DNA from: Geminisphaera colitermitum TAV2
GTDB lineage: Bacteria; Verrucomicrobiota; Verrucomicrobiia; Opitutales; Opitutaceae
Assembly: GCF_000171235.2 (NCBI RefSeq)
Contig: NZ_ABEA03000195.1
Span: 1-64,000 of the forward strand
Length of the DNA stretch: 64,000 bases
Reading direction: 5' to 3'
Shown one piece after another: positions 55,711-64,000 of this stretch. Under the pieces are notes generated by a model that was given only the letters and a program-made list of their open reading frames with translations, did no database searches and had not been told where the DNA came from. The position numbers and the translations under genes are program-made. Position 1 is the stretch's first letter; every line of letters begins with the position of its first letter.

Positions 55711-57309
55711 ATGCCCAAACGATCCATCCTCGCCGTCATGCTTTTCCCGCTGTGTTGCTTTCCTGCCCTGCTGCACGGCAGCGAACCCTTTTTCGCCAAG
55801 CAAACCGTCCTGACCCGACAGACGGAAGGTTATCATACCTTCCGCGTGCCCGGCCTTGCGGCGACCCCGTCGGGCTCGCTTCTCATCTTTTGCGATGGCC
55901 GCGTGGATGGCGGCGGCGACGTCGGCAAGATGGATCTCGTTGTCAAACGCAGCCCGGATGGCGGCAAAACTTGGGAGCCGGTGCGCACGCTCTTCACCGA
56001 CAAGGGCAGCAAGACAAAGATCGGTAATGTCTCGGCGGTCGTTGATGAAAAAACCGGCAACCTACATGCCATATTTTGCAAAAACCTTGAGCAGGCCTAC
56101 AGCATTAGCTCCACGGATGGCGGAGCGACTTTCGAGAACCCGGTGGAAATTACCGAGGTTTTTAAAAAATTCGCGAATCCCTGGGTCTTCTTCGCCACCG
56201 GCCACGCCCACGGCATCCAGCTCCGCACCGACCGGCTCGTCGTCCCCATTTTCCTCAGCGAAGTGCCTCGTTCCGGCGGCAAAAAGCGCGATAGCTTCCA
56301 TGTCGGGGTGATCTACAGCGACGACCACGGCAAGACATGGCAGGCAGGCGGCACCGTGCCCGAAAGCAGCCATCTAAACGAGAGCACGATCTACGAGGCC
56401 TCCGACGGCTCGATCGTGATCAATGCGCGAGCCACGAATTCCAACCGCTACGTTGCGCACAGCGCGGACGGCGGCCAGACTTGGTCAAAACCCGTATCCG
56501 ACAACAATCTCTGGGGCGCCCGCTGTCAGGCCAGCTCGCTGGTCACGCAAGATAGCGACGGCAAACGCGTCACCCTTTTCACCAATCCTGCTGGGCCCGG
56601 TCGCACGAATCTCACCGTCCGCCTAAGCTATGACGACGGCAGGACGTGGCCCTACGCGAAGCTCATCGACGCCGAAGCCTCCGCCTACAGCGACCTCGCG
56701 CTCGGTCACGACGGCAGGATTCATATCGCTTACGAATCCGGAAAAAAATCCGCCTACGAGGGCATTGCTGTCGCCAGCTTCAACGTCGATTGGATCCTCA
56801 GTGCTCCGCAAGCCGCCACCGTCTCGCCAGCGACGCAGGCAGCTTCGCCACCGGCCAAATCCCAAAGTCTGTCGGGCGTGGTCGTTGACGACGAGGATGC
56901 CGAACGATCCGGCAAGTGGGAGCCGGGGCAAAAAGCCGGGTATGTTGGAAAAGGATACCGGCGCGCGACGTCTGGCGATTCCACCGCGCGATTCCTTCCC
57001 GACCTGCCGCAGGCCGGCGAATACGAGGTGCGCCTTCTCTATCCTGTAACGGGCAAGAACACCTCGAAGGCCAAGGTCACCATCCTGAGTGTGGACGGCG
57101 AAAAAACGCTCATCATCGACCAGCGCAAAAGCGCGTTTGACGGCACGGTGGCCCGCTCGCTCGGCACCTTCCAATTCAACGAAGGCAAGGAAGGCGCGGT
57201 GACAATTTCCGCCGAGGGAGCGGATGGCTTCGTTCTCATCGACGGCGTGCAATTCGTCCCCGTTGAGATTGCGAAAGAGGAACGCAGGAAAGTGAATGCG
57301 GCGCAATAG
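55711..57309 (+). CDS. Exo-alpha-sialidase (GH33) with C-terminal golvesin-like domain
   Basis: Protein of 532 residues with signal peptide (LAVMLFPLCCFPALLHGSEP). The sialidase active site is complete by motif: FRVPGL with Arg45, Arg240 (INARATNSNR), Arg298 (GPGRTN), Asp70 (VDGGGDVGKMD), Glu229 in NESTIYEAS and Tyr326 (SAYSDLAL). Asp-boxes SPDGGKTW, STDGGATF, SDDHGKTW, SADGGQTW, SYDDGRTW. Residues about 370-525 form a beta-sandwich resembling golvesin/CBM modules (VVVDDEDAERSGKWEPG, YEVRLLYPVTGKNTSKAKVT). It releases terminal sialic acids from glycans outside the cytoplasm, the best-supported enzyme activity in this locus. Confidence 0.9.
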   Translation: MPKRSILAVMLFPLCCFPALLHGSEPFFAKQTVLTRQTEGYHTFRVPGLAATPSGSLLIFCDGRVDGGGDVGKMDLVVKRSPDGGKTWEPVRTLFTDKGSKTKIGNVSAVVDEKTGNLHAIFCKNLEQAYSISSTDGGATFENPVEITEVFKKFANPWVFFATGHAHGIQLRTDRLVVPIFLSEVPRSGGKKRDSFHVGVIYSDDHGKTWQAGGTVPESSHLNESTIYEASDGSIVINARATNSNRYVAHSADGGQTWSKPVSDNNLWGARCQASSLVTQDSDGKRVTLFTNPAGPGRTNLTVRLSYDDGRTWPYAKLIDAEASAYSDLALGHDGRIHIAYESGKKSAYEGIAVASFNVDWILSAPQAATVSPATQAASPPAKSQSLSGVVVDDEDAERSGKWEPGQKAGYVGKGYRRATSGDSTARFLPDLPQAGEYEVRLLYPVTGKNTSKAKVTILSVDGEKTLIIDQRKSAFDGTVARSLGTFQFNEGKEGAVTISAEGADGFVLIDGVQFVPVEIAKEERRKVNAAQ

Positions 57310-57310
57310 C

Positions 57311-57365
57311 GCCCGTAGCGCAGGCATCTTGCCTGCCGTCTGGTCTATAGCGCGAAGCGCAGTGA
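57311..57365. repeat. Partial GC-rich palindromic repeat after the sialidase
   Basis: gcccgtagcgcaggcatctt and the gcgcgaagcgcag motif of the repeat family, without the second half. It runs directly into the cruciform at 57371. Confidence 0.7.
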
Positions 57366-57370
57366 CCTTC

Positions 57371-57484
57371 ATGGAGTGCGGCGATTCATCGCCGCTTTTG
57401 ACGAACCGTTTCAACGGTTCGCCAGTAAGCGTGAAGCGTGCTAAAGCACGCGAAACAAAGCGGCGATGAATCGCCGCACTCCAT
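57371..57484. repeat. 27-bp perfect inverted repeat enclosing two hairpins (cruciform)
   Basis: Arms 57371-57397 and 57458-57484 are exact complements. Inside, GAACCGTT/AACGGTTC (57403-57420) and GCGTGCT/AGCACGC (57436-57451) form two smaller hairpins. The cloverleaf outline resembles a REPIN/MITE; it carries no tRNA consensus (no GG-D-loop or TTC arm). Confidence 0.9.
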
Positions 57485-57497
57485 AGGAGAACCGAGG

Positions 57498-57534
57498 AGG
57501 TCCATTTAATGGACCATACATTTGCCCTTTGAAC
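57498..57534 (+). promoter_or_regulatory. Shared operator-like element, site C
   Basis: AGGTCCATTTAATGGACCA (57498-57516), 10 bp, then CTTTGAAC (57527-57534), upstream of FAD oxidoreductase 2. GGTCCAT and ATGGACC are perfect half-sites. Confidence 0.7.
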
Positions 57535-57600
57535 ATCTCCGGTTCCGGAAATGTTCGGGCATTCCATAAACCGCCCTCACCTTCCCGCGATTCCCGAGCC

Positions 57601-59479
57601 ATGAACATCGGTGCCCATCATTATCACCGCCGCATAAAAACCAACGCAGGGGAAAAACAAGATTTACCGGACCTGGTCGTTTTTGGCGGGACGGCTCCCG
57701 GCATCGTGTGCGCCGTGCGCGCAGCGCGCGAGGGGATGCGGGTTGCACTGGTAACATCGGGCATCCACTTGGGCGGTGCGCTGCCTTCGCTCGGCGCGTT
57801 GGAGACCCACTATCGCGGTGCGCGCTCACCGCTCGTGAGCGAATTCGAAGCGCGGGTGAAGGAGCATTACCGAACGCGCCATGGCGAGGATTCCGAGCCG
57901 TTTCGCGTCTGCACGGGCGGTTCAATGCTCACGTTCGAGCCGCATGTGGCCCAGGAAATTCTCACACGCTGGATCACCGACGAACCGGGCATTCGCTGGT
58001 TGAAAGGATTCACGCCGGTCCGCGTGGAACGCGAAGGCGCGCTGATCCGCGCCGTGGTGTTCGAGGTGACGGAGGCAAAAAAACTGGCGACAGGAGGAAC
58101 ACTGAGGCTTGAGGCGGACGCCTTTGCTGACGGCAGCTACGAGGGCGACCTGATGGCGCTGGCCGGAGCCGGGTTTCGCATCGGACGCGAGGCGCGCACG
58201 GAGTTTGGCGAGCCGAGGGCGGGGCGGGTTTTCACGCGCTGGCTGAACGGCGTTCACCCGCGGGCCGCCGCCGAAGGCCGGCTCAATCTTGTCACCGCCA
58301 AAGCCACCACCTCCGAGCCACTGCCGGGCAGCACGGGCGAAAGCGACGACAACGTGCAAAGCTACAGCTACCGCCTCTGCCTCACAGACGATCCCGCGAA
58401 CCGCCTGCTGCCTGCCTCCCCCCCCCCCCGGCTATGAACGCGAACGCTTCACGCCGATCCTGCTCCCGCCCGCCGAAAAAGAGCGCATGAGACTGCCGTT
58501 TCACCACCGCTTTCTTATCCAGACCCTGCACGAGATGGTGGAGAATGACCACGTCTTCCACGGGCACGCGCTGCCCAACCGCAAACGCAGTTGGAACGCG
58601 ACGAATCTCACCGGCGCAGGCAAACGCTACGCGGCGGCCTCCCCCGCCGAACGCCGCGCCATCGAGTGCGCCCACGCCACCCACGCGCTCGGCCTCATGT
58701 GGTTTCTGCAACACGATCCAGCGGTGCCCGCCGACATCCGCTCCCGCGCCCTCGAATGGGGACTGGCCGGCGATGAATTTGCCGGGACGCAGAACCTGCC
58801 GCCCCAGCTCTATGTGCGCGAGGCGCGCCGACTTGCGGGCCGGGCCGTTTTCACCGAGCACGACGCCCTCGCCGAACCGGGAAGGGAACGCGCCCCGGTC
58901 CACGCCGATTCGATCGGCATCACCGAGTTTTCCCTCGACTCGCTGGCCTGCACCACCGAACGCCTGCCGGGAACAGGCGCATTGTGCGACGGACAACTTT
59001 TCCAGATGGAAAACTCGCGTCCCGGCCAGGTGCCGTTTGGGGTGCTTTTGCCGCGCGAGATCGACAACCTGCTCGTCGTCACCTGCGTCTCCGCGACGCA
59101 TGTCGCTTGGGGCACGATACGGCAGACGCCGACATTGATGCACCTTGCGGAGTCGGCGGCCTGGGCACTGGTGCTCGCGAGGCGTCGCGGTGTGGCTCCG
59201 GCGAACCTCGATGTATCCGAATTTCAACGACACATCGTGAGTCACGGCATCATGATTTCGTTTTTCAACGACTTCGACATGTCCTGCCCCGAGCCGTGGG
59301 TTCCCGCGATGCAACTGCTCGGCATCCGAGGCTTTTTCCCCGATTACGACGCCGCGCCGCACCGCGTGCTCAACGAGGCCGCAGCCCACGACTGGAGCCG
59401 TCGTGCGCCGCATGTCGAGGCAAGCCGGCTCCTTGGCAAAACCCATGCGGAAGCCGCGTCGATGATCGTGGATTCGTAG
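57601..59479 (+). CDS. FAD-dependent oxidoreductase 2, split by a frameshift at a C12 run
   Basis: Start ATG 57601 (MNIGAHHYHRRIKTNAGEKQ). Frame 1 reads LVVFGGTAPGIVCAVRAARE and DGSYEGDLMALAGAGFRIGR, then stops at 58435-58437 right after the C12 run at 58418-58429. The rest is open in frame 2: GYERERFTPILLPPAEKERM, HALGLMWFLQHDP, LPREIDNLLVVTCVSATHVA. Removing one C joins them into about 625 residues, matching FAD oxidoreductase 1 (663). So the gene is off at 12 C and on at 11 (or 14). Phase variation or a sequencing error are both possible. Operator site C is 66 bp upstream. Confidence 0.85.
58418..58429 (+). repeat. C12 homopolymer at the frameshift of FAD oxidoreductase 2
   Basis: The upstream frame ends in ASPPPRL-stop; the downstream frame continues PPPPGYERER. 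A one-base contraction restores the open frame. Confidence 0.92.
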
Positions 59480-59525
59480 CGCGAAGAAACGTCCGCGCAT
59501 CATACTATTTTCCAATCAGAAATAT

Positions 59526-59604
59526 CTCACGCAGAGACGCGGAGGCGCAGCGAAAACAGATGTATTCTCTCTGCGACTCTGCGACTCTGCGTGAGTTCTT
59601 TTTA
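59526..59604. repeat. Inverted repeat downstream of FAD oxidoreductase 2, possible terminator
   Basis: Perfect outer pair ctcacgcagag (59526-59536) and ctctgcgtgag (59585-59595), partly paired interior, followed by ttcttttt. Apart from this, operator site D and a C17 run, nothing else is seen in 59480-59876. Confidence 0.65.
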
Positions 59605-59682
59605 CCCTCTTATTATATCTTTGAGTGAGGGAGTGGTATCAGGCGGCGGAGGCACCATGAGCTAACTCACTGGGCAACGACA

Positions 59683-59720
59683 TGGTTCATTTATTGGACC
59701 ATGTAATCCGTCTTTTGAAA
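59683..59720 (+). promoter_or_regulatory. Shared operator-like element, site D
   Basis: TGGTTCATTTATTGGACCA (59683-59701), 10 bp, then CTTTTGAAA (59712-59720), 156 bp upstream of FAD oxidoreductase 3. Confidence 0.75.
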
Positions 59721-59831
59721 GCCCTGTTTCGCCCAAAAACTCCCCCAAGAAACCCGTATTCCAACCAGATTTTATCAACCCAACACCTCCCGCCCTCCCG
59801 CCCTCTTTCCTACTGCTCACTGTTCACTGCT

Positions 59832-59848
59832 CCCCCCCCCCCCCCCCC
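59832..59848 (+). repeat. C17 homopolymer upstream of FAD oxidoreductase 3
   Basis: Seventeen C ending 28 bp before ATG 59877; no Shine-Dalgarno sequence in between. Confidence 0.92.
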
Positions 59849-59876
59849 GTCCGACTCACAACGCCTGCCGAAATTC

Positions 59877-61379
59877 ATGCACACCATTGCCACAACCACA
59901 CTTCCCGCGCTTACCACTGACGTCCTTGTCATTGGTTCCGGAGCCGCCGGACTCACTGCCGCAATCGCCGCCGCACGCAATGGAGCCAGCACCCTACTCG
60001 TCGAGTCTGCCGGATTCCTCGGCGGACTCTCCGCCACGCTCCCCTGGCTAGGCTTTCACGACCGCGATTATCGCCAAGTCGTCAAAGGACTCCCCGCCGA
60101 ATTTGTTCACCGCCTCCAGCAAGCCCGCGCCGCCTCGCCCTACGAATACGACATCAAGTGCGCCTCCGCCGTCAGCATCGACACCCACCGATGGAAATGC
60201 CTCGCCATGCAACTCTGCGCCGAGGCTGGCGTGAAGCTCATGCTCCACACCCATTTCCTGGACACCCTCCGCGACGGCGACCGAGTCACCGGCGTGCTCG
60301 TCCACCACAAATCCGGACTCCAGCGTATCCACGCCCGCACGACAATCGACTGCACTGGCGACGGTGACGTTGCCGCCCGCGCTGGCGTTCCTTGGGAAAA
60401 AGGCCGCACCGGCGACGGACTCGTTCAGGCGCCGACTCTTGTTTTCCGTCTCGGTGGCGGCGACCGTTCCGCCTTCATCGACGGCTGCAAACGCGAGGAA
60501 CTCAACTACCGCGAATGGCTCGCGCCCTATCCTGAACTTCGGGCCAAAACGCTTGCCCGCCTCGACCGCATGCAAGTCATCATCTGCGGCGGATTCGCCC
60601 CCCTGCTCGCGCAAGCCCGCGCCGCGGGCGACCTCGACCTGCCGCAAACCCGCATCGTCGGCGTCAAGACCCACATCCCCGACGAATTCACCGTCGTCAT
60701 GACCCGAGTCCTCGGCCTCGACCCCGTTGACGTCCACAGCGTCACCGCCGCCTACGCCCGCGTTTACGAGCAGATCCCGCCGCTCGTGTCATTCTTTCAA
60801 AAATACGTCCCCGGCTTCGCCTCTGCGCGTCTTCTCGAAATCGCACCCATGCTCGGCATCCGCGAAAGCCGCCGCATTACCGGTGACTACCTCCTCACAG
60901 AAAACGACCTGCTGAACGGCTGCGTTTTTAACGACGCCATCGCCATGGGCGCTTACCACATCGACATTCACCGCCCCGCTGGCACCTGGGTTGAATCCCG
61001 AAACGTCCGCGCCTACACCATTCCGCTTCGCAGCCTCATCGCCCGCGGGGTCGATGGCCTCATGATGGCGGGCAAGTGCATCTCGGCCGCACACGAAGCC
61101 GTCGCATCCACCCGAGTCATCCCCATTTGCATGGCCCAAGGCCAGGCCGCGGGCACAGCCGCCGCCATTGCTGCCCGCCGCCGTGCCAGCATCCGCCAGA
61201 CACCACTCACCGAACTCCAAACCCTGCTCCAGCAACAAGGTGCCGAGATCGGCCGCACCCTCGAACCACCCAACCAAACTCTCATCGATGAAATCGGACA
61301 ACTTCCATTCGACGAACCTCACACCACCGGCGACCGCGATGCGGCCTCATCCGCCTCCTTGGCATGGCTCCAACGCTGA
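59877..61379 (+). CDS. FAD-dependent oxidoreductase 3 (FAD_oxidored family)
   Basis: Start ATG 59877 (MHTIATTTLPALTTDVLVIG), 500 residues; the open frame further upstream crosses the operator and the C17 run and is not coding. Rossmann motif DVLVIGSGAAGLTAAIAAAR at residues 15-34, TTIDCTGDGDVAARAGVPWE (family D-x-T-G-D-G-D), IRESRRITGDYLLTENDLLN, and a C-terminal FAD segment GVDGLMMAGKCISAAHEAVA. It belongs to the shorter branch (about 450-500 residues) and is only distantly like oxidoreductases 1 and 2. Regulated, by position, through site D. Confidence 0.9.
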   Translation: MHTIATTTLPALTTDVLVIGSGAAGLTAAIAAARNGASTLLVESAGFLGGLSATLPWLGFHDRDYRQVVKGLPAEFVHRLQQARAASPYEYDIKCASAVSIDTHRWKCLAMQLCAEAGVKLMLHTHFLDTLRDGDRVTGVLVHHKSGLQRIHARTTIDCTGDGDVAARAGVPWEKGRTGDGLVQAPTLVFRLGGGDRSAFIDGCKREELNYREWLAPYPELRAKTLARLDRMQVIICGGFAPLLAQARAAGDLDLPQTRIVGVKTHIPDEFTVVMTRVLGLDPVDVHSVTAAYARVYEQIPPLVSFFQKYVPGFASARLLEIAPMLGIRESRRITGDYLLTENDLLNGCVFNDAIAMGAYHIDIHRPAGTWVESRNVRAYTIPLRSLIARGVDGLMMAGKCISAAHEAVASTRVIPICMAQGQAAGTAAAIAARRRASIRQTPLTELQTLLQQQGAEIGRTLEPPNQTLIDEIGQLPFDEPHTTGDRDAASSASLAWLQR

Positions 61380-61397
61380 AACCAACAATCTTCTTTA

Positions 61398-61435
61398 TGG
61401 TATCTTTATGGAACCACGACATTGCGCTTTTGAAA
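61398..61435 (+). promoter_or_regulatory. Shared operator-like element, site E
   Basis: TGGTATCTTTATGGAACCA (61398-61416), 10 bp, then CTTTTGAAA (61427-61435), 143 bp upstream of the PEP-CTERM gene. Confidence 0.75.
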
Positions 61436-61578
61436 CCGACAAGTTGCACCGATGGTCTTGCAACAGCCCAGTTCCGCATCACCCGCTCGATAACATAAAA
61501 CCCCGTTTACAGCCGCCACATTCCGCCTGCGCTCCTGAATATTCCCGACAACCCGAAACACCAAATCCTAATCCTGCT

Positions 61579-62832
61579 ATGAACACCACCACCCGATACC
61601 TCCTATCCTCCGCCGCCGCCCTCCTGCTGGGCAGCTCCGCTCTAACCGCCGCCGACTTCATTTGGAACTCCGCTAGCAACGCCAATTATACGTCCGACGC
61701 GGCTTGGAAGGGCGGCACCAGTCCACATTCGAGCACTTCTTCCACCACGAACAGCATCGGCACTCCGGAGACTTTCACCAACGTGGGCATGAATGGCGGT
61801 GGGTCCTACGTGCAGAATTTCAACGTCATACTCACACAAAACTGGTTGTGGCGTGCCCCTAATACAGTCAACGGCCTCCTGCGGATCACCGGCACTCTCA
61901 CCAAAGCAGGGGATGCCGCGCTGACCTTCACCAACTCTGCGGTCGATACACAGACCTTTACACTCACCATCAACCAACTCAACGTCCAAGCAGGCGTTTT
62001 GAATTTTGGACAAACCCGTGAGAGATCGAGAGAACAACTCAAGACCCTCACCGTGACGGGGGGGACCACGATTGCCGCCACCCTGAACGTCAACTCCCCC
62101 TCCGCTTCCTTCGCCGAGGTTACCCTTAGCGGCGGCATATTCAATATCCTTCAGGCCAGTGATGAGAGCGCAGCCAACACGACCTACGTCGGCGGCGTCA
62201 CCGTGAAGGGGCTATCCGGCAACAGCGGCACCGTGCAAACACGCGGGGGAGATACGTGGACGACCTCCCGTGCCGCGCAAGGCACGCTTACTCTTTCCGC
62301 CGAGAGCGGTTCCGGTTCCTACACTTACGGCGGCACGCTGGCCGACGGCTCGGCAGGGAGCACCTTGGCTGTGGTGAAGGACGGGGACGCGTTCTCCCAG
62401 ACGCTGACCGGCACCAACACCTATACCGGCGGCACCCGGGTCGAAGCCGGAGTCCTTGCCACCGGCGTGACGGGCGACTTCGGAACCGGTGATGTCCGCG
62501 TGCTCGCCGCCACGCTCACCTTGGGCAACGCCACCTCGATTGCCGACACCGCGACACTTTTCTTTAGCGACACCTCCACGATCAACCTGAGCTTCACCGG
62601 CACCGCGCTCATCGGTGCCCTGACCAACGAAACGAGCGGAACCAGCGCCGCCGACGGCCTCTACACTGCCGCTCAACTCAACGCATTTTTCGGGGGTAAT
62701 ATCTTCAACGGAGACGGCTTGCTAGGGGTAGGTGCCGCCATTGTCCCCGAGCCCGCCACAGTCACCGCCCTGCTCGGACTGATTGCCGCAACCCTTTTCC
62801 TAGCCTGCCGCCGTCAACGCTCCGCCTCCTAA
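61579..62832 (+). CDS. PEP-CTERM protein with autotransporter-type beta-strand repeat
   Basis: Start ATG 61579 (MNTTTRYLLSSAAALLLGSS), 417 residues with signal peptide. Ser/Thr/Gly-rich beta-solenoid with a PATR motif (LTGTNTYTGGTRVEAGVLAT) and a terminal VPEPATVTALLGLIAATLFL plus RRQR basic tail. Same architecture as the protein at 13606, though under the other regulon (operator site E upstream). The region 61380-61578 contains only that site and a leader. Predicted exported and exosortase-processed; structural or matrix role inferred. Confidence 0.85.
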   Translation: MNTTTRYLLSSAAALLLGSSALTAADFIWNSASNANYTSDAAWKGGTSPHSSTSSTTNSIGTPETFTNVGMNGGGSYVQNFNVILTQNWLWRAPNTVNGLLRITGTLTKAGDAALTFTNSAVDTQTFTLTINQLNVQAGVLNFGQTRERSREQLKTLTVTGGTTIAATLNVNSPSASFAEVTLSGGIFNILQASDESAANTTYVGGVTVKGLSGNSGTVQTRGGDTWTTSRAAQGTLTLSAESGSGSYTYGGTLADGSAGSTLAVVKDGDAFSQTLTGTNTYTGGTRVEAGVLATGVTGDFGTGDVRVLAATLTLGNATSIADTATLFFSDTSTINLSFTGTALIGALTNETSGTSAADGLYTAAQLNAFFGGNIFNGDGLLGVGAAIVPEPATVTALLGLIAATLFLACRRQRSAS

Positions 62833-62845
62833 GCATATTTGAAAA

Positions 62846-63011
62846 GTGGCGCGGACGTCTCGCCCGCTGTAGGGGCGTCGCTTGCGACGCCCGCGCCAGC
62901 CGGATGGATTTACCGAATACCAGAAGAGCAATCGCAGGCCGAAACGCGGTCGCGGGCTTCGCAAGCGAAGCCCCTACAACGGAGAGGCGCAGGTGCGGGC
63001 GTCTCGCCCGC
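62846..63011. repeat. GC-rich palindromic repeat element
   Basis: gtggcgcggacgtctcgccc, aggggcgtcgcttgcgacgc, the complementary gcttcgcaagcgaagcccct and a closing gcgggcgtctcgcccgc. Family member filling most of the 338-bp gap 62833-63170; the rest is a pyrimidine-rich leader with a C12 run. Confidence 0.82.
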
Positions 63012-63154
63012 ATCTGATAGCTCTGCCTCTCAACCCTGTTTCAGAACAACATGTCACACCTCTGCCGCCGTTTGTTTGGTAAAAAAACGCGCACAATATT
63101 CCGCATAACATCACGTCCTAACTCCTAATTTCTCCTTCCTAATTCCCCTCCCCT

Positions 63155-63166
63155 CCCCCCCCCCCC
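63155..63166 (+). repeat. C12 homopolymer directly upstream of the GH5 gene
   Basis: Twelve C ending 4 bp before ATG 63171, occupying the ribosome-binding region. Confidence 0.9.
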
Positions 63167-63170
63167 TTCC

Positions 63171-64000
63171 ATGAGAATCAAGCGCCTCCATCACCTTTTC
63201 ACACTACTGGCCACGCTCGCCTTCCTCTCGGCTGATGCCGCCGCATCCGCAGCTACGGCGGCGACCGACGACACCGGTGTCGAGCGCACCCTGTATGCCC
63301 GCTGGCGCGGAGCCAACGCTCACATCAAGTCCCTGCCACCCGCGCTGATCGAGTATCTCGCCGCCAACAAAGCGAATGCCATTCGCATCCTGATGGAACT
63401 CGACATCCACGACGAAGCTTATGCCAAGGAACTCCGAACCACCAAACGCAAGCCCAAGGTTCCCACGCCCGAAGATCCCCTCGCTCCCTACGAACTCCAC
63501 CTCGCACGACTCGACTCGCTCATTCCCCTCTGCCGCCAGCACGGTATCCAAATAATCCTTACTGCGGGCGGAGTGTATGGAAAAAGCGGCAAGCACGACG
63601 TCTTTTACGAAACCGGACGGGACGACCGCGACCCGCACCTGATCGACTTCTGGCGTGCCATGAGCAAACGCTACAAAAACGAACCGACCATCGTCGCCTA
63701 CGGCATCAAAAACGAACCCAACTATCGCGACCCCAAGCTCGCCAAGGAAATCTGGTGGGACTGGCTTCTGCCCGAAACCATCAAGGCGATCCGGGAAAAT
63801 GACAAAAAGGCCTGGCTCGTGGTGGAATCGCCGCCCAACGGGTCCTTGGCCTGGGGCTTCGCGAAGATACCAACAATCGATGACAAGCGCGTTATCTACG
63901 CTCTCCACCACTACATGCCGCACGCCTACACGCACCAAGGCGTGCGCGCCATCCAGAAGCGCGGCCCCGACACCCGCGGAGCCTACACCTATCCCGGCGA
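63171..64000 (+). CDS. GH5-type glycoside hydrolase (cellulase family), 3'-truncated by window
   Basis: ATG 63171 (MRIKRLHHLFTLLATLAFLS), signal peptide, 276 residues present and open to the window end. TIM-barrel start of GH5: YLAANKANAIRILMELDIHD, LIPLCRQHGIQIILTAGGVY, LIDFWRAMSKRYKNEPTIVA, then the acid/base Glu182 in YGIKNEPNY, and VIYALHHYMPHAYTHQG (conserved His-Tyr of strand 6). The nucleophile Glu lies beyond the window. It probably cleaves a beta-linked polysaccharide outside the cell; the subfamily is not determinable from this part. Confidence 0.85.
   Translation, partial: MRIKRLHHLFTLLATLAFLSADAAASAATAATDDTGVERTLYARWRGANAHIKSLPPALIEYLAANKANAIRILMELDIHDEAYAKELRTTKRKPKVPTPEDPLAPYELHLARLDSLIPLCRQHGIQIILTAGGVYGKSGKHDVFYETGRDDRDPHLIDFWRAMSKRYKNEPTIVAYGIKNEPNYRDPKLAKEIWWDWLLPETIKAIRENDKKAWLVVESPPNGSLAWGFAKIPTIDDKRVIYALHHYMPHAYTHQGVRAIQKRGPDTRGAYTYPG

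Noticed and set aside
57371-57484. tRNA-like RNA gene
   Set aside because: Cloverleaf shape only; no acceptor, D-loop or T-loop consensus, and a 27-bp stem is too long.
63204-63938. 244-codon minus-strand frame
   Set aside because: Antisense to the GH5 gene, which has a signal peptide and catalytic motif.

Overview
The window is a GC-rich bacterial chromosome segment that looks like a polysaccharide-degrading member of the Verrucomicrobiota, most likely Opitutales/Opitutaceae. This rests on gene content, not on a marker gene. It has many secreted proteins with C-terminal PEP-CTERM tails, pseudopilins with the H-X9-DG tail, a small SWIB protein, autotransporter-type beta-strand repeats, several LacI/GntR regulators next to carbohydrate-active enzymes, and an unusual load of GC-rich palindromic repeats and G/C homopolymer runs. 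No rRNA, tRNA, CRISPR array, integrase or intact transposase was seen.

Layout. (1) 1-8.1 kb: the end of an ABC exporter, a SWIB protein with a terminator, and a three-gene transglutaminase / DUF2126 amidoligase / ATP-grasp-alpha-E island. (2) 8.0-16.9 kb, cassette A: a minus-strand run of pseudopilin, PEP-CTERM beta-strand protein, CE12 esterase-pectate-lyase-like fusion and a large FAD oxidoreductase, divergent from a LacI regulator. (3) 17.0-25.1 kb, cassette B: the same plan (PEP-CTERM protein, pseudopilin, clan GH-A glycosidase, oligogalacturonate-lyase-like enzyme, truncated sugar transporter), divergent from a paralogous LacI regulator. (4) 25.2-29.3 kb: a third LacI regulator divergent from a heparinase II/III-like lyase and a DUF1573 protein. 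(5) 29.4-35.8 kb: housekeeping genes (RluA-type pseudouridine synthase, SDR, HPF, DUF5069, ComEC, RarA). (6) 35.8-44.9 kb: repeat-rich ground carrying a small PEP-CTERM protein, a 1406-residue FG-GAP/Ig-like secreted protein, an unknown protein, SufE and a peroxiredoxin. (7) 44.9-64.0 kb: a glycan-utilisation region with two GntR-type regulators, a sodium:solute symporter, two near-identical BNR-repeat proteins, a beta-propeller glycosidase-like protein, a GH33 sialidase, three FAD oxidoreductases (one frameshifted at a C12 run), a PEP-CTERM beta-strand protein and a truncated GH5 enzyme.

How the genes work together. Cassettes A and B look like LacI-controlled pectin/polysaccharide loci in which a pseudopilin and a PEP-CTERM protein are paired with secreted enzymes. 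Each has an inverted repeat with the core TTACATAA in the divergent promoter region. Region 7 is tied together by a 19-bp near-palindrome (TGGT..ACCA) followed 9-10 bp later by CTTTTGAAA or a close variant. It occurs at the start codons of both GntR genes (one copy faces the symporter) and upstream of two FAD oxidoreductases and the PEP-CTERM protein, which suggests one regulon. G/C runs of 10-23 bases recur in operon gaps, just upstream of start codons and inside several genes, which makes phase variation or assembly error a live question throughout.
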